From NCBI GenBank assembly GCA_038127535.1, contig JAYPHU010000013.1, positions 27,731 through 91,730 on the forward strand: 64,000 nucleotides of DNA, read 5' to 3'. Below, piece after piece: positions 53,079 to 61,402 of the stretch. The notes below the pieces were generated by a model that worked only from the letters and a program-made list of their open reading frames with translations, was not told where the DNA came from and ran no database searches. The stretch is from JAYPHU01 sp038127535 (lineage in GTDB: Bacteria > Pseudomonadota > Alphaproteobacteria > Rhodospirillales > UBA2165). The translations under genes were made by a program, and so were the position numbers. Every line of letters begins with the position of its first letter. Position 1 is the stretch's first letter.

Positions 53079-54053
53079 CTAGCCCTTGGCGAGCGCCAGA
53101 GCGGCCTCCGCGATGTGCGATGTATCGATGCCATAGAGATCATGCAGCGTGTCGCGGTCCCCGTTGACGATCTCGAACCCGTCTTTCAAGCCCAACCGTT
53201 TCATATACGGCATTACTCCTTCATCAATCAGAGCCTCGGCCACCGCACTGCCCATACCGCCTTCGAGGAGCTGTTCCTCGACTGTGAGGACAGAACCATA
53301 TCCGCCGACCAGTTTAGCCAGCTTCGCGCCATCGATCTTTTTCAGCCGGAAGAGGTCTATCACACCGGCCGAAACGCCCTGCGCCGCCAAAATTTCCCGG
53401 GCCTTCAACGCTTTGTGGGACATGTAGCCGCACGCAATGATGGCCACGTCCTTGCCGTCGGCCATTTCGCACATACCGTCGCCCATCACCGCATCAAACC
53501 CACCATCATAGATCGGCGGCTGGGGATTGCGCTCCAGCCTGAGATAGCGGAACACCGGCTCTTCGATCGCCAGGGTGGCGATCGCCGCGGCGGATTCCTC
53601 GTCCGAGGGGCTGAGCACCTCAATCCCGTTGAGCGCCCGCATGCAGGCGATATCTTCCGGCGTGAAGTGGGTCAGGGTCGCGTGGTCATAGCCGAGACCG
53701 ACCCCGACGGCGATCATGGTGACTGGCAGGCTCATCGACGCAATCACGCATTTCACCTGTTCATAGCAACGTGCCGTGATGAACGGCGCCATGGCGTATA
53801 GAAACACTTTTTTGCCCGACAGCGCCAAGCCCGACGCCAGATCGACCATGTTCTGCTCGGAAATGCCGGCATGGATAAACTGGCCCGGCAAGTCTTTGCG
53901 GAAATCATCCAGCGCCGCCGCACCCAAGTCGGCGCTGATGAACAGAATGTCCTTATCCTTCTGCGCCGCCGCATAAATCGTGTCGATGACCGCATCCCGC
54001 ATCAACTTAGGCTTGGGCGTTTCGGTCATGACGGGGTTGACTTGCATGTCCAT
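53079..54053 (-). CDS. Transketolase, C-terminal subunit (split pair 2)
   Basis: The 324 residues are the pyrimidine/C-terminal half (AVIDTIYAAAQKDKDILFIS, HAGISEQNMVDLASGLALSG, GYDHATLTHFTPEDIACMRA, LTVEEQLLEGGMGSAVAEAL). Pair 2 differs clearly from pair 1, with no tract of close identity, so this is not a recent duplication. The ATG is one base before the partner's stop frame (the start codon precedes TAA directly). Glycolaldehyde transfer onto a 4-keto sugar is one possibility; PDH-like ThDP pairs make two-carbon branches in some antibiotics' sugars. Confidence 0.9.
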   Translation of the reverse strand: MDMQVNPVMTETPKPKLMRDAVIDTIYAAAQKDKDILFISADLGAAALDDFRKDLPGQFIHAGISEQNMVDLASGLALSGKKVFLYAMAPFITARCYEQVKCVIASMSLPVTMIAVGVGLGYDHATLTHFTPEDIACMRALNGIEVLSPSDEESAAAIATLAIEEPVFRYLRLERNPQPPIYDGGFDAVMGDGMCEMADGKDVAIIACGYMSHKALKAREILAAQGVSAGVIDLFRLKKIDGAKLAKLVGGYGSVLTVEEQLLEGGMGSAVAEALIDEGVMPYMKRLGLKDGFEIVNGDRDTLHDLYGIDTSHIAEAALALAKG

Positions 54054-54887
54054 TTAGGCCTCCACCGCGTCGAGGCCGAGTTCGCGCCGGCCTTGTGCCA
54101 TCAGTTCAGTGTTCGGCATCCGGTTGTGCCATTCGGACCGGCCTTCCATGAAGGAAATGCCCTTGCCTTTGACCGTATTGGCAATGATCGCCAACGGCTT
54201 ACCATTGGTTTGCCCAACTTTGCCGAAAGCCGTCATCAGCTCGTCAAAGGAATGCCCGTCGACGGCCACGGTTTCCCAGCCGAAGCTTTCCCACTTGGCC
54301 TCCATATCGCCAAGCTCCAGCAGATCCTCGGTCTTGCCGAGGATGCAGAGCTCGTTGCGATCAACGATGGTTACCAGATTGTCGAGCTTGTGATGAGCCG
54401 CGAACATGGCCGATTCCCAGATGGACCCTTCGTAGCACTCACCATCGCCGACGATGACGAAGGTCTTGTAATCGTGGCCGTCCTGCCGGGCCGCCAGCGC
54501 AAAGCCCGCGCCCATGCCGACACCATGGCCGAGAGAGCCCGAAATCCCCTCGATACCCGGAATGCGGAAATCCGCATACATGCCGAGAAGCCCGCCGGGC
54601 TGGGTGAACCGCTCCAACTCGCTTTCATCGAAATAGCCGAGATCGGCGAGGATCGGATACTGTACCATCGCGGCATGCCCCTTGGACACGATGATCCGGT
54701 CACGGCTTGGATCGTCCGGATTGTCCGGGGACACCGTGGCCACGCCCCCGTAATAGAGGGAGACCATGATCTCGGTGCAGGAGTAAGTGGAGGGGATATG
54801 GCCCTTGCGTTGCCCCATGACCATATCCCACAACGCGCGGCGCAACCAAAGCGCCTTGTCTTCAAGGTCGTTTATTTTCACACCCAT
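54054..54887 (-). CDS. Transketolase, N-terminal subunit (split pair 2)
   Basis: The 277-residue ThDP half has IPSTYSCTEIMVSLYYGGVA, IVSKGHAAMVQYPILADLGY, GISGSLGHGVGMGAGFALAA and the ThDP motif GDGECYEGSIWESAMF with the following VDRNEL. The start (GVKINDLEDKALWLRRALWD) is family-like. It lies 24 bases downstream of the radical SAM gene, at the start of the dehydrogenase-transketolase group, so the group is one operon with that gene at its head. Confidence 0.9.
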   Translation of the reverse strand: MGVKINDLEDKALWLRRALWDMVMGQRKGHIPSTYSCTEIMVSLYYGGVATVSPDNPDDPSRDRIIVSKGHAAMVQYPILADLGYFDESELERFTQPGGLLGMYADFRIPGIEGISGSLGHGVGMGAGFALAARQDGHDYKTFVIVGDGECYEGSIWESAMFAAHHKLDNLVTIVDRNELCILGKTEDLLELGDMEAKWESFGWETVAVDGHSFDELMTAFGKVGQTNGKPLAIIANTVKGKGISFMEGRSEWHNRMPNTELMAQGRRELGLDAVEA

Positions 54888-54911
54888 CTTCCCGTTCTAA
54901 ACGGACAGTCG

Positions 54912-56405
54912 TTAAGCCGCTGTCCGCTCTTCCAATAACTTCCGGCTGAGAGGAATGGAGACCATCCGATTAATATGGTCGACCACGTCCTGGCCGAATT
55001 TCTGCTCCACCATATCCAGATAGGGCTGGTGAGTGAAATACGTATCGAAGGCCTCGTCCCGGAACTCCAGGATTTCCGCCGCGCTGCAATATTGATTACT
55101 CAGCGGCTTGGCGTTGTAGCCGTGCTGCGAGAAATCCTTCCACGTATCAGGCAACTCAATACCATCGCGGATTGCCATATCGTAGAGGTCTGATCCCGGA
55201 TAGGCCATGGCCGAATAAAAGTTGGCAAATTCGCAATTCAATTCGAGCGCCAGATCGAATGTCGCCTGCATCCGCTCTCTATTGTCGTCGGGCAGGCCGA
55301 AGATGTAATTGCCGATAATGTAAATGCCGGCGTCCTGAATGCGGCGCGCCACGTCGATGATATCATCGTTGCCGTAGACCTTATGGGCACCGTCGCGCAC
55401 ATGAGTGCTACCACTCTCGATACCCAAGCACAGCCAATTGATACCGGCTGCCTTCAGGTTATCCAGAAATTCGTCCTGTACCGTATCGACCCTGGCGTAG
55501 GCCCAGATATTCACGTCATAGTCCCGCTTCTTGAGCAAATCACACAGACCCATGACATGACGTTTGTTGAGCACAAACATCTCGTCCACGAACTTGATGT
55601 TCTTGACCCCATAGGTCTCGACCAGATGGTCGATTTCCCGGATCACGCATTCCGGGCTCCACATCCGATACGACGACTTGCCGAACGGCGAATTAATGCA
55701 GCAGAAGCTGCATTTGTACGGGCAGCCCAGGCTGGTATGGATCGACGCATAGGGCGAGCGCTCATGAATATGGTCGAAGCTGTGCCAGTTGTGCGCCCGG
55801 TACTTGTCCATGGGCAGCAAATCCCACGCGATACCCGGCATTTCGTGATCCAGATCGTTCAGCAGCGGCTCCGCCGAACGCGGCGCGATGATCTCGCTGC
55901 CGTTGCGCCACCATAGGCTTGGAATATCGGCGAATTCGGTCCAGCCGGCGTTCAGTGCCTGCAAAGTCTTGTAGATGGTCATCGGCCCCTCCAGGTCGAC
56001 GACGAAATCCACGGACTCCTCATCCATGGTCTTTTGCGGCAACGCCGCCGGATGAGTGCCGGTCATCATAACCTTAGCGCCAGTGCCGGCCTCCTTGATC
56101 TTGCGGGCGATATCGCCGGCCGCCGTCATATTCTGGGTCGAGGCGGAGGGCTGAAAGCCGTAGACGACGATGCAAATAATCTTCGCATCGAACTCCTCGG
56201 TCGCTACGCGCACAACTTCGTCGGCGCTCGCCATCATGGCCGGCGCGTCATAGATTGCGACGCTGTGGCCTTTTTGTCTGAGATAGGTGGCAAACAATCC
56301 GGCAAAGACCGGCGGCTCAATGGCCGAGAACTCGTCTCCTAGATCCTGATAGATTTGCTTTCTGTCACCAGGATTGATGAACAGGACATCCACGCCATTA
56401 GCCAT
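54912..56405 (-). CDS. Radical SAM protein with N-terminal B12-binding-like region, copy 2
   Basis: The 497-residue protein has an N-terminal Rossmann/cobalamin-type region (VDVLFINPGDRKQIYQ, LRQKGHSVAIYDAPAMMA, AKVMMTGTHPAALPQKTMDE) and the cluster motif CPYKCSFC (Cys228, Cys232, Cys235) in SIHTSLGCPYKCSFCCINSP. The partial barrel includes NIKFVDEMFVLNKRHVMGL and WLCLGIESGSTHVRDGAHKV. Only about the core is shared with copy 1. Family roles include C-methylation; a sugar or lipid substrate is plausible. It is the head of the last operon of the glycan locus. Confidence 0.85.
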   Translation of the reverse strand: MANGVDVLFINPGDRKQIYQDLGDEFSAIEPPVFAGLFATYLRQKGHSVAIYDAPAMMASADEVVRVATEEFDAKIICIVVYGFQPSASTQNMTAAGDIARKIKEAGTGAKVMMTGTHPAALPQKTMDEESVDFVVDLEGPMTIYKTLQALNAGWTEFADIPSLWWRNGSEIIAPRSAEPLLNDLDHEMPGIAWDLLPMDKYRAHNWHSFDHIHERSPYASIHTSLGCPYKCSFCCINSPFGKSSYRMWSPECVIREIDHLVETYGVKNIKFVDEMFVLNKRHVMGLCDLLKKRDYDVNIWAYARVDTVQDEFLDNLKAAGINWLCLGIESGSTHVRDGAHKVYGNDDIIDVARRIQDAGIYIIGNYIFGLPDDNRERMQATFDLALELNCEFANFYSAMAYPGSDLYDMAIRDGIELPDTWKDFSQHGYNAKPLSNQYCSAAEILEFRDEAFDTYFTHQPYLDMVEQKFGQDVVDHINRMVSIPLSRKLLEERTAA

Positions 56406-56597
56406 TCAGGCTCTCCTTTTCCCATTTTTCGGGACTAATCATTAATCGGTATTCTAGCCGATTTCGCGCATTCTAGGCGAAGGAGTCTTAACCAATGTTG
56501 AATCGGGAGCGTTTTTCAGCGGTTTCGGGGTAAAAACAGACCATCGAAGTGGCCTTAATGATCAAATTTGCGCGCGAATCCGCAAATTTCCCGGCGG

Positions 56598-57476
56598 CTA
56601 CTCAAATAGTTCAATAAGACGGGTGATATCTTCTTCCGCCCAACCCTTTTCCTCGGCTCGGCGCAGCAGTTCGGCCGCCTTGGCCGCCATCGGCAGATCA
56701 GCGCTCTTTGCACCGCCGAGGTCCAGCGCGGTGTCCAGGTCTTTCAGCATGGTGAAAGCGTGACCCAGAAACGGCTCATATTGGCGGTTGGCGTATCGCG
56801 GCCCGAAGATCTGCAACGGGATGGAGTCCCCGAACCCGCCTTTCAGTGCTTCGGCCAACTGGCTTGCATCTACGCCGGACTTTTCCGCCAGGCTGATCGC
56901 CTCGGCAATGGTCGCCAAATTGGACCCGACGATCACCTGATTGCACAATTTAGTCACCTGCCCGGCCCCGCTGGGTCCCATATGGGTGACCCGTTGGCTC
57001 AGGTGCGCCAGGATCGGCCTGACCCGCCCAATCTCAGCCGCCTCGCCGCCCGCCAGGATCGCTAGCGTCCCTTCTTCCGCACCCTTCACGCCGCCGGAAA
57101 CCGGCGCATCGATCCAGCCCATGCCGGCCTCGGACCTGAGTCTTGCTTCAAATTCCCGCGTGGTATCGGGCCGCATGCTGGAGAAATCGACAAGCAGCTT
57201 GCCGGCCGCACCGCCGGACGCGACGCCAGCACCCCCGAAGACCACTTCTTCCACCGCCTTAGCGTCAGTCAGGCACATCATCACGACATCGGCCTGGGCC
57301 GCCAGGTCGCCGGGGCCGTCGGCCTCCGATGCGCCGGCCTCCAGCAGGGGCAGAATTTTTTCCCGGGTCCGGTTCCAGACGGCAACTTCATAGCCCGCCG
57401 CCAGCAGCCGCATGGTCATCGGCCCGCCCATCAGGCCGGTGCCGACGTAGCCGAGCTTCGGTTTGGGGTCGCTCAC
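56598..57476 (-). CDS. 3-Hydroxyisobutyrate dehydrogenase-family NAD-binding protein
   Basis: The 292 residues have LGYVGTGLMGGPMTMRLLAA (NAD motif), DAPVSGGVKGAEEGTLAIL (substrate site) and GAGQVTKLCNQVIVGSNLA with the catalytic Lys. Relatives oxidise 3-hydroxyisobutyrate, tartronate semialdehyde or glyoxylate-type beta-hydroxy acids. GTG at 57476 was chosen as start because it lies right next to the ilvD stop (one base between) and precedes the family's N-terminus; an ATG nine codons upstream lies inside ilvD. It is probably cotranscribed with ilvD. Confidence 0.85.
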   Translation of the reverse strand: MSDPKPKLGYVGTGLMGGPMTMRLLAAGYEVAVWNRTREKILPLLEAGASEADGPGDLAAQADVVMMCLTDAKAVEEVVFGGAGVASGGAAGKLLVDFSSMRPDTTREFEARLRSEAGMGWIDAPVSGGVKGAEEGTLAILAGGEAAEIGRVRPILAHLSQRVTHMGPSGAGQVTKLCNQVIVGSNLATIAEAISLAEKSGVDASQLAEALKGGFGDSIPLQIFGPRYANRQYEPFLGHAFTMLKDLDTALDLGGAKSADLPMAAKAAELLRRAEEKGWAEEDITRLIELFE

Positions 57477-57477
57477 C

Positions 57478-59178
57478 CTACTCCTCGCGGGCCCATTGAA
57501 CATTGCCGGCGTGGGTCACTGCGCCCAAGTTGGCCGGGCCCACGGACGCCGCATATTTCTGCAACGCGCCGGCCAGCTTGGTGTAGTCCGGCGGGCTCCA
57601 GGCCTCGCGCCGTTCTACCAGCTCCGTATCAGAGAGATTGACCGAAATGGTCCCTTCCTTGGCGTCGATCCGGATGATGTCGCCGGTTTGAATCAAGCCG
57701 ATGGCTCCGCCGTCGGCCGCTTCAGGAGACGCATAGCCGATGCACATGCCCCGTGTGGCACCGGAGAATCTCCCGTCGGTCAGCAGCGCGACCTTTTCGC
57801 CCATGCCCTGGCCATAGATCAAGGCGGTCACGCCCAGCATTTCGCGCATCCCCGGTCCGCCCTTGGGGCCCTCGTTGCGGATGACGATCACCGCACCCGC
57901 CTCATAGTCTTTTCTAAGGATAACCTCGGTGCACTCTTCTTCATTTTCGAACACCAGCGCCGGGCCTTCATGCACCAGGTTTTTGAGCCCCGCCACTTTG
58001 AGAAGCGCGCCGTCCGGACACAAGTTGCCCTTCAACACAATCAAGCCGCCCGTTTGCGAAATGGCATTGGCTTCCGTCATGACAACGTTGCCGTCCGGGT
58101 CGGGCGCGTCCGCGACGGCATCTTCCAGCCGCTTGCCATCCACCGTCAGGCAATCGCCATGCAGGTGCCCGCCCTTCAAGAGCTCTTTCAGGATCACCGG
58201 CACCCCGCCGATCTCGTACATGTCCTTGGCGTGATAGAGACCGCCGGGCCGCAGGCTGACGATGTGGGGCGTGCGCTGAAACACTTCCGCTACGTCTTCA
58301 AGGGTGAACTTGAGACCTGCCTCGTGGGCAATGGCCGGCAGGTGTAGTCCCGCATTGGTGGACCCGCCCGTCGCCGCGACAACGGCTGCCGCATTTTCTA
58401 GGCTTTCCCGGGTAACCAGATCACGCGGCAGTGGACCGCCGTTCTTGATCGCCTCCATCACGATCCGGCCGGCTTTGTCGGCCATGGTCTGGCGCTCGTC
58501 ATAGACGTTCGGGATCATGGAAGAACCCAACGGCGCCAGACCCAACGCCTCCGACACCATGCCCATGGTGTTGGCAGTGAACTGCCCGGCGCAGGAACCG
58601 GTGGTCGGCAGGCACACCCGTTCCAGCTCGTCCAACTCCTCTTCAGTCATTTCCTTGGTCAGAACAGCGCCGACCCCTTCGAACGCGTCCAGCACGCTCA
58701 CGTCCCGGTCCCGCCAGCGGCCCGGCAGCGCACTGCCGCCGAACACAAAGACAGACGGCACATTGCAGCGCACCATGCCCATCATAATGCCCGGCAGGTT
58801 CTTATCGCAGCCGCCGATGCCGACGATCCCGTCATAAGCATGTCCGCGCACCACCAGTTCCACACTGTCGGCAATCACTTCCCGGGACACGAGAGAGAAT
58901 TTCATTCCCTGATGGTTCATGGAGATGCCGTCGGAAACGGTGATTGTGGTGAACTCCCGCGGCGTGCCGCCGGCCTTCACCACCCCGTCCTTGGCCGCGC
59001 CGGCCTGAGGCTCCAGGTTCATGTTGCAAGGCGTCATCTCGCCGGCGGTTGTCACCACACCGACGAAGGGCTTGTCCATCGCCGCGTCATCAATGCCCAT
59101 GGCACGCATGAAGGCGCGGTGGGGCGTGCGGTCCAAACCGCGCTTGGTGATGTCGGACCGGAGTTTTTGATCGGCCAT
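57478..59178 (-). CDS. ilvD: Dihydroxy-acid dehydratase
   Basis: IlvD dehydrates dihydroxyisovalerate and dihydroxymethylvalerate in branched-chain amino acid synthesis. The 566 residues carry the iron-sulfur cysteines in GIGGCDKNLPGIMMGM and PTTGSCAGQFTANTMGM, and GRFSGATRGMCIGYASPEAA near the C-terminus. Related sugar acid dehydratases share this fold, but the length and motifs favour IlvD. It starts 25 bases after the arsC-like gene stop on the same strand. Confidence 0.9.
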   Translation of the reverse strand: MADQKLRSDITKRGLDRTPHRAFMRAMGIDDAAMDKPFVGVVTTAGEMTPCNMNLEPQAGAAKDGVVKAGGTPREFTTITVSDGISMNHQGMKFSLVSREVIADSVELVVRGHAYDGIVGIGGCDKNLPGIMMGMVRCNVPSVFVFGGSALPGRWRDRDVSVLDAFEGVGAVLTKEMTEEELDELERVCLPTTGSCAGQFTANTMGMVSEALGLAPLGSSMIPNVYDERQTMADKAGRIVMEAIKNGGPLPRDLVTRESLENAAAVVAATGGSTNAGLHLPAIAHEAGLKFTLEDVAEVFQRTPHIVSLRPGGLYHAKDMYEIGGVPVILKELLKGGHLHGDCLTVDGKRLEDAVADAPDPDGNVVMTEANAISQTGGLIVLKGNLCPDGALLKVAGLKNLVHEGPALVFENEEECTEVILRKDYEAGAVIVIRNEGPKGGPGMREMLGVTALIYGQGMGEKVALLTDGRFSGATRGMCIGYASPEAADGGAIGLIQTGDIIRIDAKEGTISVNLSDTELVERREAWSPPDYTKLAGALQKYAASVGPANLGAVTHAGNVQWAREE

Positions 59179-59203
59179 TATGCGCCTCCCTCAGTTTTAT
59201 CAG

Positions 59204-59551
59204 TTATAGAATGTTCAATACGTCTTCCGGCGGGCGGCCCAATCGGACATTGCCGTCTTTCACGACGATCGGCCGCTCGATGAGGATCGGATTTTCGATC
59301 ATCGCTTTGATCAGCGCATCCCGGCTCAGCCCTTCATCGTCCAGACCGAGCTGTTTGTACGGCGCTTCCTTTTTGCGCATCAGCTCCCGCGGCTCTCTCC
59401 CCAACTTCTTTAGAAGGCCATCCAGCGTCGCCGCATCGGGCGGGGTTTTCAGATATTCGATGATCTCGGGCTCGATGCCTTTTTCCTGGAGCATACCTAA
59501 AGTCCGACAGGATTTACTGCATTTCGGATTGTGATAGATGGTCGTGGCCAC
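59204..59551 (-). CDS. arsC: ArsC-like glutaredoxin-dependent arsenate reductase
   Basis: The 115-residue protein has the catalytic IYHNPKCSKSCRTLGML (Cys11) and the three-arginine region (IERPIVVKDGNVRLGRPPED) of ArsC. It reduces arsenate to arsenite with glutathione and glutaredoxin. Members annotated as arsenate reductases include the YffB/Spx-like relatives whose substrate is unknown, so arsenate reduction is likely but not proved. No ars operon partner is near. Confidence 0.85.
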   Translation of the reverse strand: MATTIYHNPKCSKSCRTLGMLQEKGIEPEIIEYLKTPPDAATLDGLLKKLGREPRELMRKKEAPYKQLGLDDEGLSRDALIKAMIENPILIERPIVVKDGNVRLGRPPEDVLNIL

Positions 59552-59804
59552 GGCGCCGGTCTCCCCTTTTAATTTGGCCCCTCTATCATGGCCACCGGTC
59601 CCCGCAGATCAAGCTGCAAAGCCAAGCCCACCCACCTGGTGCATCGAGCCAATGTGTAGCGGTGACACTTGAATTTAAATCTACGCATAGGTACTTTTTG
59701 AGATATTCATACTAAAATGAAACGTTGAGCCGGCCATGCGGTGGCGCGTCGGAATCAACTGCAAATTTCCTAAACCTGAGTACCCGGTAAAAAAGGGGGC
59801 AACC

Positions 59805-60644
59805 ATGTCTGAACAACCAGTCTACAATTCACCGCGTTTTAAACCCAACGACTACAATTTCGAGATGTTCATGGGCCCGCGTGCCGGCGAGGATCTGAAG
59901 GACTTTGCGCTGACCGATCTTGAAACGGGCGAACCGGTCAAGCTGTCGGATTTTGCCGGACAGTGGTTGATGATCGAAACCGCGTCATCCACCTGTTCCA
60001 TGTACACCAAGAATATTCCGGACATGAAAGAGCTCCAGGACGAGTTCCCGGACGTCACGTGGCTGACGATCTACGTGCGCGAGGCCCATCCCGGGGAACG
60101 GCTGGGCGCGCACAAAAATATGGAAGAGAAAATGGAGGCCGCCCGCCTGGTGGCGCCGCGATATGGCGAATTCCGCCGGGTATTGGTCGATAACCTGGAA
60201 GGCGATTTCCATCGGGCCTATGGCGCGATGCCGAATGTGGCTTATATCGTCCGGCCCGACGGCAAAATTCACTTTCGATGCAATTGGGCCGCGCCGAGCA
60301 TGATCAAGGAAGCGCTGGCGGATCGGACCAAATACCACACGTATGAAAACGCCGACACGATGACGCTCCGGGCCAGCCGCAAGAAAATGCATATGCTGCG
60401 AACCATGTGGACGGGTGGAATCGTCGCCCTTTACGACTTTTTCAAAGGCGCGCCGTTCGTGATTTCCAAGCACTACAAGGTGGACACGTACTATGCGAAG
60501 TACGGCCGCTTCATCAACGACCCGGCGGAACGGCCCAGCGCAGAGGAACTAGCCGCGATCATCAACGAAGCCGAGGCCCGTGCCGAGGCAGAAAAGAAAG
60601 GCCAGGCGCCGGCGGCCCAGACCAGCCCTCAACCGGGAGGATAA
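59805..60644 (+). CDS. Iodothyronine deiodinase-like thioredoxin-fold protein
   Basis: The 279 residues begin after a strong AAAGGGGG site. SDFAGQWLMIETASSTCSMY with Cys64 is the redox-site strand, FPDVTWLTIYVREAHPGER the deiodinase-type EAHP block, and NVAYIVRPDGKIHFRCNWAA the C-terminal strand. This order is shared with bacterial proteins of the deiodinase family, in which animals use selenocysteine at the Cys position. No UGA is present at that codon. Function in bacteria is unknown; a peroxiredoxin-like role is likely. The Ala/Gln/Pro-rich tail is unstructured. Confidence 0.7.
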   Translation: MSEQPVYNSPRFKPNDYNFEMFMGPRAGEDLKDFALTDLETGEPVKLSDFAGQWLMIETASSTCSMYTKNIPDMKELQDEFPDVTWLTIYVREAHPGERLGAHKNMEEKMEAARLVAPRYGEFRRVLVDNLEGDFHRAYGAMPNVAYIVRPDGKIHFRCNWAAPSMIKEALADRTKYHTYENADTMTLRASRKKMHMLRTMWTGGIVALYDFFKGAPFVISKHYKVDTYYAKYGRFINDPAERPSAEELAAIINEAEARAEAEKKGQAPAAQTSPQPGG

Positions 60645-60656
60645 ATGCCGTCCTCC

Positions 60657-60675
60657 ACGGCTCGCGGAGCCGTTT
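60657..60675 (+). terminator. Hairpin after the deiodinase-like gene
   Basis: ACGGCTC (60657-60663) and GAGCCGT (60667-60673) pair perfectly over seven positions with a GCG loop, followed by only three T. It probably ends the plus-strand transcript. Confidence 0.55.
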
Positions 60676-60693
60676 CCGGGGATCAAATCGCGC

Positions 60694-60734
60694 AAAAAAG
60701 ACCCCCGAGACGTGGCTTTCGCCGGCTCGGGGGT
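60694..60734 (-). terminator. Rho-independent terminator after pspC
   Basis: Read on the minus strand, ACCCCCGAG (60734-60726) pairs with CTCGGGGGT (60709-60701), a perfect nine-base stem, followed by CTTTTTTGCG. It closes the pspA-pspB-pspC transcript. The inner loop of 16 bases has a smaller internal stem. Confidence 0.8.
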
Positions 60735-60773
60735 GACGCGGTTCGGTTACGGGGGAGGAGTTACGAGGCCGCG

Positions 60774-61181
60774 CTAAATCTCCTTAAAGTCCCGTTTCAG
60801 CTTGAACTCGCTTGAGGTGACATAGGCCTCGGCGTTGCGGATGCGGCGTTCGATTTCGCGGAACCGCTGCTGAATGTCAGTGACCGTGCGCTTGGGATCG
60901 ACCCGGGCACGCCGCCAGAAGCTCTCTTCCTCTTCCGTGGCATAGAGGCCCGGCGGTTTGGGTTTCAGGAAAAATCCCATGATCAGGTAGGCGCAGGCCA
61001 CCGGCACAAAGAAGAAGATCAGGCAAAGGAAGGCGGCGATGCGGACACCGACCACCGAAATCCCGAAGTGATCGGCGAGTCCGGCGCAGACGCCCATCAT
61101 AACCCCGTTCTCCGTATCTCGGTACAAACGGCTGCGGCCGTGGTGCTGGTTCGGTGACTGTGTCATACGCGGGTCCTCCAA
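60774..61181 (-). CDS. pspC: Phage shock protein C domain protein
   Basis: The 135-residue inner-membrane protein has RLYRDTENGVMMGVCAGLAD, the PspC signature, then a membrane segment (VRIAAFLCLIFFFVPVACAY with LIMGFFL) and a charged cytoplasmic end. PspC and PspB sense membrane stress and titrate PspA from PspF. It overlaps pspB by 19 bases and is the last gene of the operon. Confidence 0.9.
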   Translation of the reverse strand: MEDPRMTQSPNQHHGRSRLYRDTENGVMMGVCAGLADHFGISVVGVRIAAFLCLIFFFVPVACAYLIMGFFLKPKPPGLYATEEEESFWRRARVDPKRTVTDIQQRFREIERRIRNAEAYVTSSEFKLKRDFKEI

Positions 61182-61393
61182 TCAGGGGCTTCTTCGTCGA
61201 GGATGCGTTCTAAGGTACGGACGCGCTCCTCCATTTTACCGGCGGTGTCCCAGAGTTCACTGAGTAGGCGTTCATCCCCCTCCGTGATCACTTTGTTCGA
61301 CCGCCACTTGGTGCCGTAGTGGGCGATGATCCAGATCGGCAGGACGATCACCACAAAGGCGATGGCAACGGGAAAGATGGCGAGACTGGACAT
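61163..61393 (-). CDS. pspB: Phage shock protein B
   Basis: The 76-residue protein has an N-terminal membrane segment (IFPVAIAFVVIVLPIWIIAH) and a short coiled C-terminal part (ERLLSELWDTAGKMEERVRT), as in PspB. It anchors PspA to the membrane together with PspC. It starts 9 bases after the pspA stop, and overlaps pspC. Confidence 0.9.
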   Translation of the reverse strand: MSSLAIFPVAIAFVVIVLPIWIIAHYGTKWRSNKVITEGDERLLSELWDTAGKMEERVRTLERILDEEAPDWRTRV

Positions 61394-61402
61394 CAGGTCC
61401 TC

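Noticed and set aside
53871..54938. 355-codon plus-strand frame across the second transketolase pair
   Set aside because: Both transketolase halves are clear on the minus strand, including the ThDP motif; the antisense frame is a GC-codon shadow.
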